From positions 186,001-250,000 of the forward strand of contig NZ_QFRK01000002.1 in NCBI RefSeq assembly GCF_003143855.1: a stretch of DNA of 64,000 bases, given 5' to 3'. Source of the stretch: Streptomyces sp. NWU339 (GTDB lineage Bacteria; Actinomycetota; Actinomycetes; Streptomycetales; Streptomycetaceae). The notes under the pieces were generated by a model. That model was not told the origin of the DNA. It made no database searches and saw nothing but the letters and a program-made list of their open reading frames with translations. A program made the translations under genes and the position numbers. Below, in pieces: positions 9,882 to 18,368 of the stretch; position 1 is the first letter of the stretch, and each line of letters starts with the position of its first letter.

Positions 9882-10091
9882 TCAGCCCTCGGCCGCGTAC
9901 GGCACGAAGTCGGCCCACACGGCGGGGGAGAAGGCCAGCCGGCCGCCGTCCACGTCCTTGGAGTCACGGACGTGGACGGTGCCGGGGCTGGTGGCGATCT
10001 CGATGCAGGAGTCTGTCTCCGCCCCGCTGCTGTAACTGCTCTTGAACCACGTCAGGTCGCTGATGTCCCCGGACGAGGTGCTGCGGATCAT
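9882..10091 (-). CDS. DUF397 domain-containing protein
   Basis: A 69-residue protein with the DUF397 pattern: TWFKSSYSS near the N-terminus, CIEIATSPGTVHVRDSKD in the centre and an FSPAVWADFV motif near the end. In Streptomyces such proteins are encoded next to an XRE/DUF5753 regulator, and the pair behaves like an antitoxin-toxin-style or morphogenesis/antibiotic regulatory module. Its ATG overlaps the TGA of the upstream regulator gene by 4 bases (ATGA), so they are translationally coupled. Confidence 0.85.
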   Translation of the reverse strand: MIRSTSSGDISDLTWFKSSYSSGAETDSCIEIATSPGTVHVRDSKDVDGGRLAFSPAVWADFVPYAAEG

Positions 10092-10971
10092 GTCTCCCCC
10101 AGCAGTTGGTCGATGAACACGGCCGACTCGCGTGGTGTGAGGGCCTGCGCCCGGATGATGCCATAACGGAGTTCAAGGATACGGAGTTGCCTCGGGTCGG
10201 AAACCGCTCGGCCGTGGGCAACGCCCGGTGAGCGGCCCACCGCCGTTCCATCCTCGAACTTCAGCACTTCGATCGCCCCGTCCACACCGGCGTGCTCCTC
10301 GCGGTCCACCGGCATCACCTGGATCTCGACGTTCGGCAACTGCCCGAGCTCAAGCAGGTGTTCGAGCTGCTGGCGTACCACCATTGTCCCCCGAGCCGCC
10401 TCCGGAGCGTCCACTCGTCCTGGACAAAGCTGAGTTCGGGTGCCGAGTCGCGCTCGAAGACGGATTTACGGGCCATGCGAGCAGCTACACCTCGTTCGAC
10501 TTCCTCCTCGGAGTATCGAGGTCGCCGCATCCGGAACAGAGCTTGCGTGTAATCCGGCGTCTGCAAAAGGCCGTGGATGTTCACAGGGTCATACAGCTGG
10601 AGCTCAACCGCTCGCGCCTCCATCTGGGCCAAGTCCCGGACCTTCTTCGGATACCGGACCTTCTTCACGTCCTCCTTCATCGCCGCGATGAGGCCACCGG
10701 CGTTGAACAGCTCGTCCGCCGTGTCCAGGTACTCGGGCCGGGGGATGCGTTTGCCGCTCTCGATCTTGTAGACGAGGTCGTCACCGTAACCGACCGCCAC
10801 CGCGAAGTCGCCGACCCGCATGCCCGCCTCCTCCCGGCGGAGCCTCAACTGCCGTCCCACGGTGGCCACTACCGCGAGTGCCCAGTCGTCGTCCGGGTCG
10901 ACCTCCCACCCCGGCTCGTCCGTCTGGTCCGCCTCGGCCTTGACCCGCACCGCCTCGCCGTTCACCGACAT
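10088..10971 (-). pseudogene. XRE-family helix-turn-helix regulator with DUF5753, frameshifted
   Basis: The start is MSVNGEAVRV behind GGAGGAG. Residues ~30-90 form an HTH (LRREEAGMRVGDFA, IESGKRIPR). The DUF5753 region begins near YDPVNIHGLLQTPDYTQALF and runs to FVQDEWTLRR; the rest (MVVRQQLEHLLELGQLPNVEIQVMP to the end, FIDQLLGET) is in another frame. Adding one base to the run of five C at 10388-10392 (+ strand) would rejoin them through LGGTMVVRQQ. As given, translation stays open to 10315 in a nonsense tail. It is either a recent frameshift or a homopolymer error. The coupled DUF397 partner follows. Confidence 0.8.
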
Positions 10972-11421
10972 GTCGCGCTCCTCCGTTGTGCCGCGCAGTA
11001 CCGTACTGCGACGGCTGCGACCGCGGCTTCCGCGTCCCGGTACCGGGCCCCGACCGCTGCCGCGACTGCCGGAACCGAACGCAAGAAAGCCCGCTGACAT
11101 GAGCGCGCGTCAGGGCATCTCCCCGGCTACCGGGCCATGCGGGATGCCGTTCGGTCGATGGAGGACAGCGGCACCGTCCCGGGCACATTCGAGATCATCA
11201 AGACAGCGTCATCGGTGAGAAGACCGTCATCCCCTACGCGGACTCGGCGCGGGCACCTCGCCCGCCGCTGGGAGGTGTCGTCAACGTGTCACGGTCACCT
11301 CAGGAGCGGTGCGAGGATGACGGCTCCTGAGCAGAACCGGGCCGTGCCACTCCGGAGCGGCACGGACAGCCGTCCTGCCTGGCGGACCCCCTCCGCCCCG
11401 GCCTTCCTCCTGGAGCCCGCT
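10972..11421. other. Divergent control region between regulator and lipoprotein genes
   Basis: About 450 bases between the XRE start and the proposed lipoprotein start. The left part contains the possible tiny CxxC protein; from 11103 to 11421 no convincing protein, hairpin or repeat is seen. The frame of the lipoprotein is open back to an ATG at 11317, so part of this stretch could be coding. Confidence 0.4.
10986..11102 (+). CDS. Possible tiny cysteine-rich (zinc-ribbon-like) protein
   Basis: A 38-codon frame from a TTG, carrying two CxxC pairs: YCDGCDRG and DRCRDCRN about 12 residues apart, spaced as in a treble-clef or zinc ribbon. It is divergent from the XRE gene, only 14 bases away. 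A 29-base part of it (11043-11071) recurs with one mismatch at 12144-12172, where it is again read as VPGPDxCRDCR. Start codon and expression are uncertain; it may be part of a longer or decayed gene. Confidence 0.35.
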   Translation: MCRAVPYCDGCDRGFRVPVPGPDRCRDCRNRTQESPLT

Positions 11422-11940
11422 TTGTCTTTACGGACAGGTGCCACTCGGCCGATATCCCTGCTCCTGTCGACCGTGTTCGCGGCCGGAACGCTCACCGGCT
11501 GCGCGCTGCAGGAACTCGCCAGGGACTGCGGGGGGACCGATGGCCGGGTGAAGGAGGTGGCCGCGCTCGGCATCCTCGACTCCCGGCCCGCCGAGGCCAC
11601 TGTCGCCCGGGGCTTCGAGGAGGCCGACTCCGGCTGCTGGGCGGACAGCGGCGATGTCTCGGTGTACGCCCACCGGACCTACGCCTTCTCCGGAACGCAG
11701 GCCGAAGTGGCCGCGCACTACCGGACGGCAGCGGTACGGGACGGATGGAATCCGGACCCCGAAGCCTCGTCCGACGGCCTGTGCTTCGTCAAAGAGAAGA
11801 TGTCCCTGCAGATCGTCTTCCTCACCGCCGAGGGCCTCGCGGAGGACGGACACGGAAGCCGCCCCGACCTCACCACCGGGGCCGGCTACTCGATCAATGT
11901 CGACTCGTTCGTGAACAGCGGCGTCGAGGCGGGCTGCTAG
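11422..11940 (+). CDS. Hypothetical lipoprotein with a TTA codon
   Basis: A TTG at 11422, six bases after GGAG, gives a normal 26-residue signal peptide (MSLRTGATRPISLLLSTVF... then the lipobox LTG|C at Cys27). The mature part is about 146 residues with further cysteines (DCGG, GCW, LCF, final GC) that could pair. An upstream ATG (11317) would add 35 hydrophilic residues and is less likely for a lipoprotein. The third codon is TTA, the rare leucine codon read by the bldA tRNA in Streptomyces, so expression may depend on developmental stage. No family recognised. Confidence 0.65.
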   Translation: MSLRTGATRPISLLLSTVFAAGTLTGCALQELARDCGGTDGRVKEVAALGILDSRPAEATVARGFEEADSGCWADSGDVSVYAHRTYAFSGTQAEVAAHYRTAAVRDGWNPDPEASSDGLCFVKEKMSLQIVFLTAEGLAEDGHGSRPDLTTGAGYSINVDSFVNSGVEAGC

Positions 11941-12020
11941 AAGTCGCCGACGAAGTGTCGCGCCCACATCAGGAGTGATGTGAGGGCGACGGCTGCTTCG
12001 TATGTCCCGATGTCTCTCAT
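11937..12020 (-). mobile_element. Possible transposase C-terminal scrap
   Basis: The reverse strand reads RDIGTYEAAVALTSLLMWARHFVGDF before a stop, resembling the last helix of IS4/IS5-type transposases (pattern EA-V----L-W-R). Nothing upstream continues the similarity and no terminal repeats are seen. It abuts the lipoprotein stop codon. Confidence 0.3.
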
Positions 12021-12319
12021 TTGAGCGCTTACCTGACACTTGGCCGCCGAGTGCTCACGCTTTTCCACACGACACCCCTCTCCGGCCTCACAGCGTCGGG
12101 GCCGTGGAGCCTCTGCACCACCCGGCGGGACGTCATCCCCGTCCCGGGCCCCGACCACTGCCGCGACTGCCGTACTGATGTGAAGACGCCTGAACGATGA
12201 GGGGTGACGAGTGCCCGGCGAAGGAGTCGCCCGCCCCTGCCGGTGTGCGGCGGGGCGGGCGCGGGGCGTACGTGAGCGAAGCCTCCCGGCCGCAGGCCGT
12301 CAACGGGCCCGGCCTGCCG
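11941..12319. other. Intergenic region with decayed sequence
   Basis: 379 bases between convergent genes. Apart from the transposase-like scrap, it holds the second copy (12144-12172) of a 29-base segment also found at 11043-11071; here the forward frame reads TTRRDVIPVPGPDHCRDCRTD and stops at a TGA about 12200. No start codon or ribosome binding site supports a gene. Confidence 0.4.
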
Positions 12320-13510
12320 CTACGGGGTCGGGCCGGGGATGCGCAGGTTGCTCTTTCCGTTGACGGTGGGGTCCTTCGTGTTCTGGAGGGCGTCGAGAAT
12401 GGCCAGGCCCTGGCTCACCAGGCCCGCGGCCATCTGATTGACGCCCTCGGTGCCGTTGAGGACGGTGAGGTGGGCGCCCGACATGCCGCGGGCGGCCGCG
12501 TCGGCGAGGGCCGGCAGGTTCTCCACCACACGGTTGGCGGCGATCAGTTCCTGGTTTCCGTCGCGCAGCGAGAGGGCGCGGGCGGTGTTCGCGTCGGCCT
12601 GGGCCTGCGCGAGTGTCCGCTCGGCGTAGGCGTTGCCGTCCGCCTCGAACTTGGCCTTGTCCCGGGCGGCTTCGGCCAGGGTGCGCTGCCGGTACGCCTC
12701 GGCGTCCGCCGGGCGCCTGACCTCTCCTTCGAGGCGCTGGGCCGCCAGTTCGGCCCGGCGCTTGGCGAGCGCGGTCTGTTCCTCGATGACCTCGTGGGAC
12801 GCCGTGGCCTCGGCGAGCGGGCCGGCCTGGGCGGCCCGGGCCTTGGACTGCTCGGTCTCGGCGAGGAACCCGGCCCGCTTGATCGCGGTGTCCCGCTCGT
12901 ACTCCGCCTTGAGGGCGGCCGCCTGCTGTTCGCGTTCGCTCGCCTCCTGGTCGGCCTTGGCCTGGGCGATCCGCGCCTGGCTGGCGACCGCGGCGGCGTG
13001 CGGGGCGGCGAGGTTGTTGATGTAGCCGGTGGCGTCCTCGATCTCCTGGATCTGGAGCGCGTCGACGACGATGCCGAGTTTCTCCATCTCGCTGTGACTG
13101 CCCGCCATCACTTCCTGGGCGACCCGGTCGCGTTCCCGGATGATCTGCTCGACGGTCAGTCCGCCGACGATGGACCTGAGGTGTCCGGCGAAGATCCGGC
13201 CGACGAGCTCCTCCATCTGTTCCTGTTCGGAGAGGAAGCGGCGGGCCGCGTTGGCGATCGAGACCGCGTCGTCGCCGACCTTGAACACGCAGACCGCGCG
13301 CACGTGCAGCTGGATGCCCTGCTGGGTGACGCAGTCCTCCGCGATCTCCGCTTCCCGCAGCGCCAGGGACAGCATGCGGGCCTTCTGCTTCACCGGCAGG
13401 ACGAAACTGCCGTGACCTGTGACGATACGGAACTGCGTCTCCTGCGCCTGTCGTTTCGTGCCGGATATGAGCATGGCCTCATTGGGCGCGGGGACCTGCC
13501 AGAACAGCAT
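12320..13510 (-). CDS. Flotillin-like SPFH/band 7 protein without transmembrane anchor
   Basis: A 396-residue protein. Residues ~1-170 form the SPFH domain (PAPNEAMLISG, VEQIIRERDRVAQEV, LGIVVDALQIQEIED). Residues ~180-330 are a long Ala/Glu/Arg coiled coil typical of flotillins (repeated AKADQEASEREQ-like segments). The usual N-terminal membrane segment is missing: the protein starts MLFWQVPAPNEA directly, and GGGAG upstream of that ATG supports this start. Flotillins scaffold membrane microdomains; here binding would need the short hydrophobic N-terminus or a partner. It follows an NfeD-like gene by 70 bases in the same direction. Confidence 0.82.
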   Translation of the reverse strand: MLFWQVPAPNEAMLISGTKRQAQETQFRIVTGHGSFVLPVKQKARMLSLALREAEIAEDCVTQQGIQLHVRAVCVFKVGDDAVSIANAARRFLSEQEQMEELVGRIFAGHLRSIVGGLTVEQIIRERDRVAQEVMAGSHSEMEKLGIVVDALQIQEIEDATGYINNLAAPHAAAVASQARIAQAKADQEASEREQQAAALKAEYERDTAIKRAGFLAETEQSKARAAQAGPLAEATASHEVIEEQTALAKRRAELAAQRLEGEVRRPADAEAYRQRTLAEAARDKAKFEADGNAYAERTLAQAQADANTARALSLRDGNQELIAANRVVENLPALADAAARGMSGAHLTVLNGTEGVNQMAAGLVSQGLAILDALQNTKDPTVNGKSNLRIPGPTP

Positions 13511-13580
13511 GGGAGAACTCCCGTCGAGCAGCGGGACGCAACATGTTTTTCAAGACCTTCGCAAGGTCGTCCAGAACTCT

Positions 13581-13808
13581 TCAGGCCGGCAGCGGTTCGA
13601 CGATCACCGAACGTGCCGAGAGGGAGTCGACGACCACGACCCGTGCGTTTCTCGCGAGGGGGGTGTTGGTACGCGACCACGCCGCGTAGGTCTCCGAGCC
13701 CCCGCGCACAGACACCAGGACCTCGCCCGGTCCGTCCGGAGGAATCCCCACGGTGATCCTTCCGATCGCTCCGACCGGACTCCGGGAGGACTCGTCAGCG
13801 CTGGGCAC
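13581..13808 (-). CDS. Minimal NfeD-like OB-fold protein
   Basis: A 75-residue protein from a GTG behind GAGAGGG. It consists almost only of the C-terminal OB-fold domain of NfeD proteins (GRITVGIPPDGPGEVLVSVRG, then YAAWS, ARVVVVD, VIVEPLPA). NfeD partners normally have several membrane helices; none is present. NfeD proteins are encoded with flotillins and bind them at membranes. The gene precedes the flotillin-like gene with a 70-base gap, so they are probably cotranscribed. Confidence 0.65.
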   Translation of the reverse strand: MPSADESSRSPVGAIGRITVGIPPDGPGEVLVSVRGGSETYAAWSRTNTPLARNARVVVVDSLSARSVIVEPLPA

Positions 13809-14033
13809 GGGCCCTCTCGCCGGGCATACGCCTCATGATCACAGGCGATCACCTCCGGCCCTCTCCTCGATCGGGAGCGGCCACGGCACTCGAGCCGACG
13901 GCGACGATTCTCCCGATGTCTTCACGGTACTCCCGCCCGGCAGGGGGCGGGTCGTGGTGGGTGTTCGGTGAGGGAGGAGCGGGACATGGAGGGGTGGGAC
14001 GGCGTCGTGCCCGCGGGGCGGCCGGGCGACTCG

Positions 14034-14039
14034 TAGGCT
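14034..14039 (+). promoter_or_regulatory. Putative -10 box for a leaderless mshB transcript
   Basis: TAGGCT ends exactly 6 bases before the mshB ATG, and there is no purine-rich ribosome binding site. A transcript from this box would start at or next to the ATG. No convincing -35 box is visible. Confidence 0.4.
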
Positions 14040-14045
14040 GGGCCC

Positions 14046-14939
14046 ATGACGGAACTGCCCTCTCGGCGGATGATGCTCGTGCATGCCCATCCGGACGACG
14101 AGTCGATCAACAACGGCGCCACCATGGCCCGGTACGCCGCCGAGGGCGTGCACGTGACGCTGGTCACCTGCACGCTCGGTGAACGTGGCGAGGTCATTCC
14201 GCCCGAGCTGGCCCACCTGAGCGGTGCCGCCCTCGGGCAGCACCGGATGGGTGAGCTGGCCGAGGCGATGCGCGCGCTCGGTGTCGACGACTTCCGGCTG
14301 CTCGGCGGCGCCGGGCGCTACAGCGACTCCGGGATGATGGGCCTGCCCGACAACGGCGACCCCGGATGCTTCTGGCAGGCCGACGTCGACCAGGCCGCCG
14401 GTCTGCTCGCCGAGGTGATCCGCGAGGTCCGGCCCCAGGTGCTCGTCACGTACGACGAGCGCGGCGGCTACGGGCACCCCGACCACATCCAGGCGCACCG
14501 CGTCGCCATGCGTGCCGTCGAGCTGGCCACGGGGGCCGCGGAGGACGGACGGGACGGGTGGGACGTCCCCAAGGTGTACTGGAACAGGGTGCCCCGCTCC
14601 GTCGCCGAGGCGGCCTTCGCGCGTCTGGACGACGAACTGCCCGGGCTGCCGTTCGACAAGGCGGGCAGCATCGGTGACGTACCCGGTGTCGTCTCCGACG
14701 TGCACGTCACCGCCGAGGTCGACGGCACGACGTACGCTGCCGCCAAGGCCGCCGCGATGCGTGCGCACGCCACCCAGATCACGGTGGCCGAGCCGTACTT
14801 CATGCTCTCCAACGAACTCGCGCAGCCGCTGTTCACCACCGAGTACTACGAGTTGGTGCGCGGAGAACGCTCCGTCGGCCGGGAGAACGACCTGTTCGCG
14901 GGAGTGGACATCGGAGTCGGTGCGGGGGAGGCGTCGTGA
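14046..14939 (+). CDS. mshB: N-acetyl-GlcNAc-inositol deacetylase of mycothiol synthesis (MshB)
   Basis: A 297-residue zinc deacetylase that removes the acetyl group from 1-D-myo-inositol 2-acetamido-2-deoxy-alpha-D-glucopyranoside. Zinc ligands are in VHAHPDDE (His15, Asp18) and in [16 protein letters not shown] and [12 protein letters not shown] are family signatures. Length and the region [18 protein letters not shown] fit MshB rather than the conjugate amidase Mca. Mycothiol is the main thiol of actinobacteria. The next gene overlaps it by 4 bases. Confidence 0.93.
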   Translation: MTELPSRRMMLVHAHPDDESINNGATMARYAAEGVHVTLVTCTLGERGEVIPPELAHLSGAALGQHRMGELAEAMRALGVDDFRLLGGAGRYSDSGMMGLPDNGDPGCFWQADVDQAAGLLAEVIREVRPQVLVTYDERGGYGHPDHIQAHRVAMRAVELATGAAEDGRDGWDVPKVYWNRVPRSVAEAAFARLDDELPGLPFDKAGSIGDVPGVVSDVHVTAEVDGTTYAAAKAAAMRAHATQITVAEPYFMLSNELAQPLFTTEYYELVRGERSVGRENDLFAGVDIGVGAGEAS

Positions 14940-15382
14940 GCGACCGGAGCGACCGGAGCGACCGGAGCGACCAGGGCCGGCCCACCTCGGTGCTGGCCCA
15001 GCCGCTGCGACCGCCCTCCGCCGGGCGGCTCGCCGCCTGCCTGGGGCTGTTCGTCCTCGGTGCCGTGGTCGGTGTGGCCGGGGCGCTGGTGCAGCCCGCC
15101 TGGTTCCCGGGCGGGCTGCTGCTCGCCCTCGCGGGCGAAGCCGGGCTCTGTCTCGGCGCGGGCCTCGCCCTCCGCAGCCGGGCCGGGGCCGCGTCGGCCG
15201 CCGGCGGCTGGGTGATCGTCGTCCTCCTGCTCACCGCCAGCCGCCCGGAAGGCGACTTCCTGTTCGCCGCGGGAGCCGGCTCCTACCTCTTCCTGCTCGG
15301 CGGCATCGCCGTCGCTGTGATCTGCGCCACCCTCGCGCCGGTACGGCAACCGAACGCCCGCGCCGTCCGACTTGGGAAGTGA
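14936..15382 (+). CDS. DUF6113-type integral membrane protein
   Basis: A 148-residue protein with four hydrophobic segments (about residues 33-50, 57-77, 88-102 and 118-138). Its GTG overlaps the mshB stop (GTGA). The N-terminus is [12 protein letters not shown], encoded by four copies of a 9-base unit (GACCGGAGC) at about 14941-14974, so repeat number may vary between strains. A membrane protein gene directly after mshB is also found in mycobacteria (from memory, Rv1171). Function unknown. Confidence 0.75.
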   Translation: MSDRSDRSDRSDQGRPTSVLAQPLRPPSAGRLAACLGLFVLGAVVGVAGALVQPAWFPGGLLLALAGEAGLCLGAGLALRSRAGAASAAGGWVIVVLLLTASRPEGDFLFAAGAGSYLFLLGGIAVAVICATLAPVRQPNARAVRLGK

Positions 15383-15577
15383 CGTACCACTTCGCCGCGG
15401 TACGCGCGTGCGGGTCCCGTGCGGGTTTCCCCGGCGGTCCTGAGAAACGGGCCGGACGTGGCCAGTATGGTGGTGCGCGCGCCGCTGAGCCTCCCCGCAC
15501 CCTCGGCTCCGGTCGAGTAGGGGGAGACCCCACCGTGAGGTCGTGACGGGCGGCGGAGCCAACCGGGAGAACCTGCC

Positions 15578-17794
15578 TTGAGTCGTGAAACTGACACTCC
15601 GTCCACCGGGCCCGACGGGCGCGGCGGAGCCGCGTACCCGTCGGGCACTCCGCCCTACGGGATTCCGGCGGTTCCGGACGAGGCGACGGCCGCGGGCCGT
15701 CCGGCCGCGCGGTCGGGCGAACGGCGTCCGGACGAACGCAAGACCGAGACCACCCTGACGACCAGAATCCGGATCAACATCCCCGGATCGAGGCCCATTC
15801 CGCCGGTCGTCGTGCGCAAGCCCGTCACGGACGGCGAGGGCACGGACGACGGCGGCACCCAGTCCGACACCCGTGCCGAGGGGCAGGCGTCGGCGCCTGG
15901 TTCGCCCAGGCCCGCGGGCACCGGCCCCGGTTCCGGCGAGCCGCCCGCCGTGGCGGCTCCGGGCGCGCAGTCCGGCGGCTCCGGGCAGTTGGTCCCGCGG
16001 CAGGCGGCCCCGCAGCAGTCGGCCCCGGCGGAGAAGCCGACCAGTGACTGGTTCGCGCCCCGCAAGTCCGGTGCGGGCAAGGGCGGTACGGGCGGCGGCT
16101 CCGGCAACGGGGCGGGTGCGCCGAGCAGTTCGGGTTCCGCGGCGCCCGGGGGCGGCCCCTCCGGTGCCTCCGGCGCCGGCGCGCCCGGTGGTGCGCGGCC
16201 GGGTGGACGTCCGGCCGGCGTGGTCGGCGGCATGAGCGTGACGAGCGGCGGCGCCCGGCCCGGCGGCCTCGCCGGCACGAACGGTTCCGCACCCGGCGCC
16301 GGGACCGGCGGGTTCTCCGGCGCGACCGGCGGCCCGGTGGCCCCCGGGCACGGCGGCGGCACCGGTTCCTTCGACGTGACCGAGGCGCTGGCCGGCGGCG
16401 GCCAGGCCGGGCACTCCGGACCTCCCGAGCAGCCCGGTGCGTCAAGCCCCTCCAGCCCGTCCGGTCCGTTCGGGCCGCCCGGCCAGTCCAGGTCGGCGCT
16501 GTACCAGGGCGGGCCCGAGGGGCCCACGACCGGTCCGGTCACCGGCCAGGGGCCGATGGTCCCGCCGCGCGGCAGCGGCCCCCACGGCGCGGGCGGTGCA
16601 GGCGGCGGGCTGAGTGACGACACCGCGAGCCTCACCCCGCAGATCCACGCCCCCGACCAGGAGGCCCCGGGCTACGGCGCCCCTCACGACAACGTCTCCG
16701 GGTACACCGGCACCAGGAACGCCCCGGTCGTCCCGGCGAGCGCGGCCTTCGACGCGGACACCCCCGCCGGTGGCCGCGGCCCGCTCACGCCCTCCAGGTT
16801 CCCCGAACCGGTCACCCCGGCCCCGCCCCCGGCGACGTCCTCGAAGCAGCCGAAGAAGAAGGGGCGCAACAAGCTCGCCCTGATCGGCGGCGGCGTGGTC
16901 CTCCTCATCGGGGTCGCCTATGGCGCCGGCCTGCTGATGAACCACTCCGACGTGCCCAAGGGCACCACCGTGCTCGGCGTCGACATCGGCGGCGGCACCC
17001 GCGACGAGGCCGTGAAGACGCTCGACAAGGCCCTCGCCGAGCGGTTGAACAAGCCGCTCCAGCTGACCGTCGGCGACAAGACCGTCGAACTGCAGCCGGA
17101 CAACGCCGGACTGCAGCTCGACACCGACGCCACCGTCGGCGCCGCGGCGAAGAGCGACTACAACCCGGTCTCCGTGATCGGCTCGCTCTTCGGCAACAGC
17201 CGCGTCGTCGACCCCGTCATCCCCGTCGACGAGGAGAAGCTGCACGCCGCCCTGGAGGCCGCGGGCGGCGGCTCCGGCAACGACGGCACGATCACGTTCG
17301 AGTCCGGCAAGGCCGTCGCCGTCTACGGCAAGCCCGGCGCGGGCATCGACGTCGACAAGTCGACCGACGCGGTCGAGCAGGCGTACCGGACCCAGGTGGA
17401 GACCGGTTCCTCGTCCCCGGTGAAGGTCCCGACCACCACCCAGGAACCCGCGGTCTCCAAGGCCGAGGTCGACCGGATGATGAAGGAGTTCGCCCAGCCG
17501 GCGATGTCCGACCTGGTCACGGTCCAGACCGACGCCGCGCACACCATTGCCTTCAGTCCGGAGAACTCGCTCTGGAAGTTCCTCGGCGTCAAGGCGCAGG
17601 ACGGCAAGCTGGTCGAGTACTACGACCGGAAGGCGCTCGAGGAGCTCTACGGCGACACTTTCGACGGCGTGCTGATCACCCGCGGCAACGGGGAGAAGAC
17701 CCCGGTCACCGTCGAGGACGTGATCGGTGCCCTGCGCCCCGCGCTGCTGAGCACCAGCGACCGCGTCGCCGTCATCGAGACCGACCCCAGCTGA
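15578..17794 (+). CDS. Large membrane-anchored protein with disordered N-terminus and peptidoglycan-binding (VanW/YoaR-like) region
   Basis: A 738-residue protein from a TTG behind GGGAGA. Residues 1-425 are low-complexity Pro/Gly/Ser/Ala, cytoplasmic and probably disordered. KKKGRNK at about 425 precedes a single membrane segment (about residues 433-453). The extracytoplasmic part contains two copies of the PG_binding_4-like fold found before VanW domains (TTVLGVDIGGGTRDEAVKTLDKALAERLNKPLQL and the later ISF region GKAVAVYGKPGAGIDVDKS). A full VanW domain is not evident. It probably contacts the cell wall. A strong terminator follows 8 bases after the stop. Confidence 0.75.
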   Translation: MSRETDTPSTGPDGRGGAAYPSGTPPYGIPAVPDEATAAGRPAARSGERRPDERKTETTLTTRIRINIPGSRPIPPVVVRKPVTDGEGTDDGGTQSDTRAEGQASAPGSPRPAGTGPGSGEPPAVAAPGAQSGGSGQLVPRQAAPQQSAPAEKPTSDWFAPRKSGAGKGGTGGGSGNGAGAPSSSGSAAPGGGPSGASGAGAPGGARPGGRPAGVVGGMSVTSGGARPGGLAGTNGSAPGAGTGGFSGATGGPVAPGHGGGTGSFDVTEALAGGGQAGHSGPPEQPGASSPSSPSGPFGPPGQSRSALYQGGPEGPTTGPVTGQGPMVPPRGSGPHGAGGAGGGLSDDTASLTPQIHAPDQEAPGYGAPHDNVSGYTGTRNAPVVPASAAFDADTPAGGRGPLTPSRFPEPVTPAPPPATSSKQPKKKGRNKLALIGGGVVLLIGVAYGAGLLMNHSDVPKGTTVLGVDIGGGTRDEAVKTLDKALAERLNKPLQLTVGDKTVELQPDNAGLQLDTDATVGAAAKSDYNPVSVIGSLFGNSRVVDPVIPVDEEKLHAALEAAGGGSGNDGTITFESGKAVAVYGKPGAGIDVDKSTDAVEQAYRTQVETGSSSPVKVPTTTQEPAVSKAEVDRMMKEFAQPAMSDLVTVQTDAAHTIAFSPENSLWKFLGVKAQDGKLVEYYDRKALEELYGDTFDGVLITRGNGEKTPVTVEDVIGALRPALLSTSDRVAVIETDPS

Positions 17795-17801
17795 CCCGGA
17801 C

Positions 17802-17847
17802 CGGCCCCGGCCGCCGCGCGTTGTCCGTCGCGCGGCGGCCGGGGCCG
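17802..17847. terminator. Strong bidirectional hairpin terminator
   Basis: A perfect 19-bp inverted repeat (17802-17820 with 17829-17847; CGGCCCCGGCCGCCGCGCG) closed by an 8-base loop TTGTCCGT. It separates two convergent genes. Confidence 0.85.
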
Positions 17848-17882
17848 AGTGCTGACCGGCACGCTCCGGGCGGGCGGCTGCC

Positions 17883-18305
17883 TCAGACGTCCCCGGGACG
17901 TACCAGGCACAGGGCCCAGATCATGAAGCCGGAGAGGGCGATCATCACGACCGACCAGAGCGGGTAGTACGGCAGCGACATGAAGTTGGCGATCATGATG
18001 AGCCCGCCGATCGCCACACCGGCCACCCGCGCCCAGGTCCTGGCCCGGAAGAGTCCCATGCTGATGAGTACGGCGACCGCACCCAGGATCAGATGGATCC
18101 AGCCCCAGGACGTGAGATCGAACTTGAAGACGTAGTTCTGCGTGGTGACGAAGATGTCGTCCTGGGCGATCCCGGAGATTCCCCGGACGATGCCGAGGAT
18201 CCCCGTGAGCAGCAGCATGATGCCGCCGAGGATGGTCACTCCGCCTGCCACCTGGTGTTTCGCGGACGGTGCGTGTGCGTGTGCGTGCGGGGCGTGTGCG
18301 GTCAT
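17883..18305 (-). CDS. DUF7144-type four-helix membrane protein
   Basis: A 140-residue protein with a His/Ala-rich cytoplasmic N-terminus (HAPHAHAHAPSAKH) and four membrane segments (about residues 22-42, 67-85, 91-107, 112-132). Motifs such as WGWIHLILG, ARTWARVAG and NFMSLPYYPLWS are those of the DUF7144 family in actinobacteria. Function unknown. The His-rich start could bind metal, but this is speculation. Confidence 0.75.
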   Translation of the reverse strand: MTAHAPHAHAHAPSAKHQVAGGVTILGGIMLLLTGILGIVRGISGIAQDDIFVTTQNYVFKFDLTSWGWIHLILGAVAVLISMGLFRARTWARVAGVAIGGLIMIANFMSLPYYPLWSVVMIALSGFMIWALCLVRPGDV

Positions 18306-18368
18306 GTCGCCACCTCATTCCGTCGTGTGCGGTCGGGGTCCGGGGCGTAGGGGCGGGTCCGGTGCGGG

